Source: Thinopyrum elongatum (lineage: Eukaryota > Streptophyta > Magnoliopsida > Poales > Poaceae). From it: a stretch of 64,000 nt of DNA. The notes under the pieces are model-generated. The model was not told the origin of the DNA. It made no database searches and was given only the letters and a program-made list of their open reading frames with translations. The DNA lies in contig CM022299.1 of assembly GCA_011799875.1 (NCBI GenBank), positions 210,992,070 to 211,056,069 of the forward strand, in the 5' to 3' direction. Below are positions 57,301 through 64,000 of the stretch, piece after piece. Every line of letters starts with the position of its first letter. The first letter of the stretch is position 1. Position numbers and translations under genes: made by a program.

Positions 57301-57812
57301 AATGACACATTGGTTAGTCCAAGAATGTGCTCCCCCTTTAAGAGAGCTTGTAAATTTCTCATGCCAACGTGGGCTAGCCGTCGGTGCCATAGCCACCCCA
57401 CGTCAGCCTTGGCCATTAGACATGTTGCAAGATGAGTTTTCTCATTTGAGAAATCAACCACGTAAAGGTTGTCTTCAACATGCCCAACAAAGACCACATT
57501 GAGATTGCTCCTCTTAAAGACGGTCACATGAAATTCACCGAAATGAGAATCATAACCGGCACGTGCCAATTGAATCGTAGAAAGAAAATTGCAGTGAAGG
57601 GATTGAACAAGCATGACATTCTTAAGTGATGCATCACTAGAGATTACCACCTTGCCCAAACCCAATACCTTGCCCTTGCTATTATCACCAAAGGAGATGT
57701 TCGAAGTGGCCTTGAGTGAATCAACGAACTCCACAAGCATCTCCCTCTCTCCGGTCATATGATTGGTGCAACCACTATCGATCACCCATTGTTTTCCACC
57801 GGAGGTATAGTC
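54370..57812 (-). pseudogene. C3 pol, copy 2
   Basis: Same domain order and motifs as copy 1 (45285-48722), with scattered substitutions. The arginine at the copy 1 stop site is intact (AVKRILRYL). Its only clear lesion is a one-base deletion near 54707-54711, in the RNase H region (TTCGCGG against TTCGGCGG in copy 1), which ends the 1042-codon frame early; RNase H resumes in another frame to 54370. Protease, integrase and RT catalytic motifs are all present. Confidence 0.9.
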
Positions 57813-57821
57813 CTACAAGAA

Positions 57822-58976
57822 TCAAGCTTTGGTTTTAGGTCCCCATTTTGCAATGGGTCCTAGAGAGTTAGCAACAAGGGTCTTAGGAAGCCAAATAGTC
57901 CAAGCATAATTATCATAGTTAGTGCCAACAAACTTAGCAAATGTATAACCATCATCTCCTCTCATGAGGACATAAGATGGGTTGTTTTTGCCGGCAAACT
58001 CTTTGGAAATGGCCTTGTCCCTAGTGCCCTTGCCATCCCCAACATCCCCTTTTTCCTTCTCCTTCTCCTTGTGTCCTTCATGAACAAATGCTACCTTTTG
58101 TTGGGGAGGAAGAGTAGGACCGATCTTCTTCTTGTGACTCTTCTTCTTGTTCTTCTTCTTCTTCTTCTTCGAAGAGGGGTCAAACCCAATTCCCTCCTTG
58201 GCAACACACTCCTTTTGGTTGCTCAAGAGGTCATTGAGGTTTTTCTCCCCTTGAATGCATGACACAAGTCCTTTCTCAATTTGGGCTTTCAACTTCTTAT
58301 TCTCCTCTTGGAGAGAGGTGCAATCATGAGCAAAGTTAGCCGTACAAGATTCATCATTTAAATCAATATGAGGGACGAAAGTAAGAGCCTTAATGGTTGT
58401 AGCTTTAAGTTGAGCATAAGACTCGGTGAGGGTAATGAGGTCACCTTTGACAACCTTGGAACTAGTCACAAGGAGATCATATTCCTCAACAAGTCCCGTG
58501 TGATCAACTAGAAGCTTTTCAACCCTTACTTTAAGGGCATCTTTGTTCTCAAGAGCAAGTTGCAAAGCATCATCGGTTTTAACAATGTCAATTTTATGAG
58601 AAGACAAGGCTTCCTCAAGTGATGCTCTCATGACACTCTCTTCATGTAGTTCGTGCTCGAGGAGTTCGACTCTCTCTTTTTCCTCTATGAGGAGGTTTTC
58701 AATGTTCTCAATAAAGTCATCGCGTTCGGCAAGTGACTTAAGGAGATCACCAAAACGAGCACGAGCTTCACCATGAAGAGTCTTCATGAAAGCCATCAAG
58801 GATTCCTCATCATTATCCACACCATCGTCACACTCGTCCTCCACTATCTCACATGAGACATTGGAAGTGTGGATGGAGGGTTCTCGAGATTTGAACTTTG
58901 TTTTTACCTCTTTGGCCAGGCAGTGATGAGTGAAAGGCTTGTCCTTGTTGGGAGAGTCGAAGAGGCCGGTGGTGGA
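57822..58976 (-). pseudogene. C3 gag, copy 2, C-terminal part only
   Basis: Collinear with copy 1 gag from its GPKTKA-TGA end (57824-57822) up to the acidic segment before the zinc knuckle. It has two more Lys codons in the Lys-rich run and a 3-bp deletion near 58917. It is cut at GGAG (58974-58977), where S2 LTR sequence starts, so the capsid half, zinc knuckle, start codon and 5' LTR are missing. Confidence 0.85.
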
Positions 58977-59457
58977 GTCGGTCTACTTGACATGGACATG
59001 ATGCCTATATGCATAATCATTGCCTTGGATATCGTCATAACTTTGCGCTTTTCTATCAATTGCTCGACAGTAATTTGTTCACCCACCGTATTATTTGCCT
59101 TCATGAGAGAAGCCTCTAGTGAAACCTATGGCCCCCGGGTCTATTTTCCATCATATTACTTTCCGATCTACTATTTTGCAATCTTTTATTTTCAGATCTA
59201 TATACCAAATAACCCAAAAATATTTTATCTTTTATCTATCAGATCTCACCTTTGCAAGTGACCGTGAAGGGATTGACAACCCCTTTATCACGTTGGGTGC
59301 AAGTGTTTGATTGTTTGTGCAGGTGTTGGTGATTTGTGCGTTCTTCTCCTACTGGATTGATACCTTGGTTCTTAACTGAGGGAAATACTTACCTCTATTG
59401 TGTTGCATCACCCTTTCCTCTTCAAGGGAAAAACCAACGCAAGCTCAAGAAGTAGCA
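58977..59457 (+). repeat. S2 3' LTR, second part
   Basis: Collinear with about 34947-35426, from TCGGTCTACTTGACA to CAAGAAGTAGCA, followed by the target duplication CCTGT. About 677 bp of LTR (equivalent to 34266-34942) is missing between the two parts. Confidence 0.95.
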
Positions 59458-59462
59458 CCTGT

Positions 59463-60356
59463 TGCAGAAAACATGATGCTCGGGAAGGACAAGTGTCTGC
59501 GATTGTGGAGGAAAGTGGATCCATGTTCAGTTAGGAGGAGGACTGCTTGTGACTACCGATTCCACACCACAGAACAACAAGATTTCTATGAAATAGTTAT
59601 GCTTGATAAGAAGCCCATTGTCAGTGACATGAAGTGGGTGGACTGGAAATATATTTATGCTAATGAAGATTATTTCCCCCATGTTCATGAGAGTTTCAGA
59701 CTTGCTAGAGTTGATGCATTTGTTCCTCAGAAGCTTACCAAGTGGAATGATGAGATGATCATGCAATTCTGCTCCACATCACACTTCTATCCAGATGGGA
59801 AGATTGCATGGATGACTGAGGGACATAAGTACCAGTCAACCATCTCTGAGTGGGCTGCACTTATTAATGCCCCTAATAAAGATGAAGATGATATTGATGT
59901 TTATGGGAAGCCCAGGATGGACCACAACTCAATGGCAAATATGTATAAGGAAATTCCCAAGAAAGATCTTGGAATACACAAGCTTGGGTCAGTCAAGCAC
60001 TTGCTAGAAGGGTTGGCCACAACCAACACTATCTCCAGGCATACCCTTTTGCCCAAGTCTGGAGATGACAAGATGATACGTGGACACTCCATCAATTTTC
60101 TTCATTTGTTTGACTCACCACCTCAGAAGTTCAAAGTTATGAGTTTGATTGTAGAGACGGTCAAGAGGACAGCTACAGACCAGAAGAGGTCTTGTGTATA
60201 TGCCCCACACATTCAGATGCTTATCAACTCCAAAGTTGGTACAGACACATATCTACTAGATCGTGAGCACCTCCCTCTTCAGCCAGAGTAAGAGGATAAT
60301 GTGGTGGTGATGGACGCATCACACCCCACATATGTTCCAGCTCAAGAGGAGGTTGA
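59463..60356 (+). pseudogene. C2 ORF3, C-terminal domain
   Basis: Continues 33259-33865 after S2. The open frame runs from the junction (AENMMLGKDKCLRLWRK) to a TAA at 60289-60291, with coding-like sequence continuing (EDNVVVMDASHPTY) until S3 at 60357. The domain aligns by eye with C3 ORF3: NDEMIMQFCSTSHFYPDG with NEDLVMQFFATVYFHSDE; GSVKHLLEG with GSIKHLKPT; ISRHTLLPKSGD with ILRYTLNPKTGD; SCVYAPHIQMLINS with SCIYDPFIQALIES. It resembles the 'putative plant transposon protein' type of domain. No catalytic motif is seen. Confidence 0.7.
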
Positions 60357-61927
60357 TGGCTCGTGTCCGCGTCTGTATTTCCCCGAAGAGGAAGGGATGA
60401 TGCAGCATAACTACGGTAGGTATTTCCCTTATTGATGAAACCAAGGTTATCGAACCAGTAGGAGAACCAAGCAACACTATGTAAACGGTATGTGCACACA
60501 AAGAACAAATACTTGCAACCCGACGCATAAGAGGGGTTGTCAATCCCTCTCGGGCAAAAGATAAATTGGTTTGTAGTAGATTGGATAAATAGATCTTGCG
60601 ATAGAAAAAATAAAATAAAGAAAGAAAAAGTGCAGCAAGGTATTTTTGGGTTTTTAGAATAATAGATCTGAAAACAAAAGCAAATAAAAATAGATCACAA
60701 AGCAAATATGATAAAGAATAGACCCGGGGGCCGTAGATTTCACTAGTGGCTTCTCTCGAGAAAAATAGCATATGGCGGGTAAACAAATTACTGTTGGGCA
60801 ATTGATAGAACTTCAAATAATTATGACGATATCCAGGCAATGATCATTATATAGGCATCACGTCCAAGATTAGTAGAGCGACTCCTGCTTGCATCAACTA
60901 CTATTACTCCACACATCAACCGCTATCCAGCATGCATCTAGTGTATTAAGTTCATGGAAAAACGGAGTAATGCAATAAGAACGATGACATGATGTAGACA
61001 AGATCTATTCATGTAGTAATAGACCCCAACTTGTTATCCTTAATAGCAACGATCAATACGTGTCTTGCTGCCCCTTCTGTCACTGGGCAAGAACACCGCA
61101 TGACCGAACCCATCACAAAGCACCTCTTCCCATGGCAAGAAAAATCAATCTAGTTGGCCTAACTAAACCAAAGATTCGAAGAAGAAATACAAGGCTATAA
61201 GTAATCATGCATATAAGAGATCAAAGAAACTCAAATAAGTTTCATGGATAAATAGATTTGATCATAAACTCAAAGTTCATCGGATCCCAACAAACACACC
61301 GCAAAAAGAGTTACATCAAATAGATCTCCAAGAGAACATTGTATTGAGAATCAAAAGAGAGAGAGGAAGCCATCTAGCTACTAACTACGGACCTGTAGGT
61401 CTACAATGAACTACTCACGCATCATCGGAGAGGCACAAATGAGGATGATGAACCCCTCTGTGATGGTGTCTAGATAGGATCTGGTGGTTCTGGAACTTGC
61501 GGCGGCTGGAATTGTATTTCGTCGACTCCCCTAGGGTTTTTTGATTTTCGGGGTATTTATAGAGCAAAGAGGCGGTGCGGGAGGCGGCCGAGGTGGGCAC
61601 AACCCACCGGGGCGCACCTGGGCCCCCAAGCGTGCCCAGGTGGGTTGTGCTCCCCTTGGAGCCCCCTCTGGTACTTCTTGGCCCAACTGGTGTCTTCTGG
61701 TCCAGAAAAATTCTCCAAAAAGTTTCGCTGCGTTTGGACTCCGTTTGGTATTGATTTTCTACGAAGTAAAAAACAAGCAAAAAACAGCAACTGGCACTGG
61801 GCACTATGTCAATAGGTTAGTCCCAAAAAATGATATAAAGTTGCTATAAAATGATTGTAAAACATCCAAGAATGATAATATAACAGCATGGAACAAGCAA
61901 AAATTATAGATCTTTGGAGACGTATCA
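60357..61927 (-). repeat. S3 3' LTR
   Basis: The sense start TGATACGTCTCC is at 61927. The sense end is placed at TGGCTCGTGT (60357) from the TG...CA rule and the end of C2 coding sequence; that boundary is less certain because the partner LTR is outside. It shares the TTCCTCTTC end box, the GGATAGCGGT block and the TGTGTTTGTTGGGATCC region with S1 and S2. Confidence 0.75.
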
Positions 61928-64000
61928 GCATCCCCAAGCTTAATTCCTACTCGTCCTCGAGTAGGTAAATGATAAAAACAGAATTTTTGATGTGGAATGC
62001 TGCTTAACATGTTCATTACATATTCTTTTCTTTTGTAGCATGGACATTTGGACTTTTATATGATTCAAAGCAATAGTCTAGTTTTGACATGAAAATTTCA
62101 ATACTCAAGCATATCAACAAGCAACCATGTCTTTCAAAATATCAACACTAAAGCAAGTTATCCCTAGCCCATCATGCTCAATCATTGATCCATTCATTAA
62201 ACACACTCGCATATTAGCTACATCCAATGCTCAAGTACGATCATAGTGCCCCTTAGTTGGTGCTTTATAAGAGAATATGGAGACTCAAATAAAAATAAAA
62301 ATTGCTTAAAGTAAATAGAAAGGCCCTTCGCAGAGGGAAGTAGGGATTTGTAGAGGTGCCAGAGCTCAAAGCGAAAAAATAGAGATAAAACATTTTGGAT
62401 GGCATGCTTTTCCCGTCAACAAAAACGATCGAGTAGTTCCCAATACTTTCCATGCTCGATATATCATAGGCGGTTCCCAAACAGAAAATAAAATTTATTC
62501 CTTTTTCCACCATACTTTCACATTCCACGGCTAGCCGTATCCACGGGTGTCGTCCATACCAACACTTTTCAAGGAATTTATTATTTGACAACATAAAGTA
62601 AATTCATTTTTCATTTCGGGACTGGGCATCCCTAATACCTTTGCCGTACTCTCGTGCAATGACAACTGAATAAACACTCATCTTGAGAATAACACATCTA
62701 GCATGGAAAAATATCAGCCACCCCTTACTGTTTCATGAGCGGTACGAGCACACAAAAAGGAAATTTATTTTGAAAATTAGAGATGGCACATACAAATTTG
62801 CTTAGAACGGCACGAAAATACCGCATATAGGTAGGTATAGTGGACTCATATGGCAAAACTGGGTTTAAGGATTTTGGATGTACAAGTAGTATTCCTACTT
62901 AGTACAAGTGAAGGCTAGCAAAAAGATTGAGAAGCATCCAACCAAGAAATGAAAAATCTCATACGCGAGCATTAAGCATAACTAACACCGAATAATGCAC
63001 CACAAGTAGGATGTATTTCATTGCACAACTATTGACTTTCGTGCTTGCATAGGGAATCACAAACCTTAACACCAATATTCTTACTAAAGCACAATTACTC
63101 ATCAACATGACTCACATATCACTATCATCATATCTCAAAACTATTACAAAGAATCAAGTTTATTTTGTCCAGTGATCTTCATGAAAGTTTTTATTATATC
63201 CCTCTTGAATATCAATCACTTTGGGACTAATTTCATATATTGCAATTTCTTTTGGCAAGCTCAAACAAGTTTAAGTGAAGAACATGAGCATAAATAATTT
63301 CATCTCTCAAAATAATATAAGTGAAGCATGAGAGAATTTCTTAAAAATTACTAACTCTCAAATAAATCTAAGTGAAGCATGAGAGCATTTCTTCAAAAAT
63401 ATTAAAGCACACCGTGCTCAAAAAGATATAAGTGAAGCACTAGAGCAATTCCATAGCTCAAAAAATTTAAGTGAAGCATAAAGAGCAATTCTAACGAATC
63501 ATAGTATAATTTTGGCTCTCTCAAATAGGTGTGTCCAGCAAGGATACTTGTGACAAACTAAAAAGCAAAACAAGCAAATACTCATATAATACAAGACGCT
63601 CCAAGCAAAACTCATGATATGTGACGAATAAAAATATAGCTCCAAGTAAAATACCGATGGTCGTTAGAAGAAAGAGGGGATGCCACTCGGGGCATCCCCA
63701 AGCTTAGTTGCTTGTTTCTCCTTGAATATTTCCTTTGGGTGCCATGGGTCATCCCCAAGCTTAGGCTCTTCTTACTCCTTAGTCCTTCATCCATCGTGAT
63801 CGCACCCAAAACTTGAAAACTTCAATCACACAAAACTCAACAAAACCATCGCGAGATCCGTTAGTATAAGAAAACCAAGCTTTACTTTAAGTACTGTAGA
63901 AAACCCATTCAAATTTTGTTATTGCATTATATCTACTGTATTCTAACTTTTCCATGGCTTATACCCCCCGATACAATCCATAGAATCATCAAAATAAGCA
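61928..64000 (-). other. S3 3' non-coding region with PPT copies and stem-loops
   Basis: The minus strand has AAGCTTGGGGATGC right at the LTR (polypurine tract, 61941-61928), and the same core again at about 63707-63691 and 63764-63750, as in S2. Stem-loops lie at 63259-63486. Otherwise it is A/T rich with no coding signal. Confidence 0.7.
63259..63486 (-). other. S3 stem-loop series with invariant loop
   Basis: Five units with loop AAGTGAAGCA (minus TGCTTCACTT). Arms: GCTCA 63259-63263 with TGAGC 63285-63289; TCTCTCA 63303-63309 with TGAGAGA 63329-63335; CTCTCA 63355-63360 with TGAGAG 63380-63385; TGCTC 63415-63419 with GAGCA 63443-63447; GCTC 63456-63459 with GAGC 63483-63486. Loops are 19-23 nt. 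Confidence 0.7.

Larger units (their letters stand above)
40936..58976 (-). mobile_element. C3: two tandem Sirevirus-like copia copies sharing one LTR
   Basis: Minus-strand composite in the S2 3' LTR. Copy 1: 3' LTR 40936-42237, ORF3 42761-44687, pol 45285-48722, gag 48732-51337, primer site, then an LTR 51389-52278. Copy 2 follows: ORF3 from 52279, pol 54370-57812, gag from 57822 truncated at about 58976. The two internal regions are almost identical. The middle LTR has lost its outer 3' part (sense start), which is joined directly to copy 2 ORF3. The right end lacks the 5' gag, primer site and LTR of copy 2, together with about 677 bp of S2 LTR. Such arrays usually arise by unequal recombination between LTRs. 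Confidence 0.9.
33866..59457 (+). mobile_element. S2: Athila-lineage gypsy (Sabrina/WHAM-like), gag-protease only
   Basis: Plus-strand element with a perfect target duplication CCTGT (33861-33865 and 59458-59462). 5' LTR 33866-35426; primer site; broken gag-protease 35662-37747; 2.8 kb of non-coding sequence; polypurine tract AAGCTTGGGGATGC; 3' LTR 40539-40935 plus 58977-59457, interrupted by C3. No RT, RNase H or integrase is present, so it is non-autonomous. The first 395 bp of the two LTRs differ at about 17 positions by eye. The family name is from memory. Confidence 0.9.
17464..60356 (+). mobile_element. C2: copia with gag and ORF3 but no pol, heavily nested
   Basis: Plus-strand Sirevirus-like copia. 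Visible parts: 5' LTR 17464-19040, initiator-Met primer site, gag 19125-21291, non-coding 21292-22024, then (after G3) an ORF3 promoter and leader 32252-33258 and ORF3 33259-33865, continued at 59463-60356 beyond S2. S3 cuts ORF3 again, and the 3' LTR is outside the window. No protease, integrase, RT or RNase H is found between gag and ORF3, and the distance leaves no room for them, so C2 is a non-autonomous design rather than a decayed full element. It inserted into C1 integrase; the left flank is GTATC. Confidence 0.75.
60357..64000 (-). mobile_element. S3: Sabrina/WHAM-like Athila element, 3' end only
   Basis: Minus-strand element entering from the right edge. 3' LTR 60357-61927, polypurine tract, and about 2 kb of 3' non-coding sequence equivalent to the region 37748-40538 of S2. 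No coding part is in the window. It interrupts C2 ORF3. It is diverged from S2, so it is another insertion, not a duplicate. Confidence 0.8.

Noticed and set aside
62265..62594. Minus-strand 109-codon frame in the S3 3' region
   Set aside because: Lies in the non-coding 3' region of the element; no domain, and the equivalent region of S2 is not open.
1..64000. Host single-copy genes, tRNA or rRNA genes
   Set aside because: All supported coding sequence belongs to the retrotransposons; I found no tRNA cloverleaf or rRNA segment by reading.

Overview
The window looks like intergenic DNA from a large grass genome, most likely Triticeae (wheat, Aegilops, barley or rye). It is a stack of nested LTR retrotransposons, and I found no host gene, tRNA, rRNA or CRISPR array. 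The assignment rests on the family types (Athila-like with TGATACGTCTCC termini, Tat-like gypsy, Sirevirus-like copia) and on the dense nesting. Family names are from memory and tentative; element labels (G = gypsy, C = copia, S = Sabrina/WHAM-like) are mine.

Layout. G1 (1-13561, minus) is a Tat-type gypsy whose left end lies outside the window. It contains G2 (3206-12557, minus, Fatima-like), which has gag and protease but carries an antisense spliced gene where pol would be. G1 and a near-complete solo LTR (S1, about 13601-15138) sit inside a plus-strand copia remnant, C1 (13562-17463). C1 is cut in its integrase by C2 (17464 to at least 60356, plus), a copia with gag and a third gene (ORF3) but no visible pol. 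C2 is split by G3 (22025-32246, minus; perfect 5-bp duplication CTATC), by S2 (33866-59457, plus; perfect duplication CCTGT) and by S3 (60357 to beyond the right edge, minus). The 3' LTR of S2 is in turn interrupted by C3 (40936-58976, minus), two nearly identical Sirevirus-like copies in tandem around one shared, truncated LTR.

How the genes relate. C2 and C3 share the same type of extra gene, ORF3, downstream of gag or pol in sense orientation. In both it has a TATA-like element, a short or non-coding first exon, an intron, and a charged, nuclear-looking N-terminus. In both, a family-specific short palindrome is repeated just upstream of the LTR TATA box and again around the ORF3 promoter and intron: CCCCGTGCGCACGGGG in C3 and TCGGTGCCACCGA in C2. 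This paired arrangement is the most interesting feature here. It suggests that ORF3 and the LTR are co-regulated, possibly by ORF3 itself.

Nearly all coding regions are broken. Many of the stops look like C-to-T changes at CG or CHG sites, as expected for methylated, silenced repeats. The Athila-like elements S2 and S3 carry a second unusual structure: a series of stem-loops with an invariant loop and covarying stems in their long 3' non-coding region.
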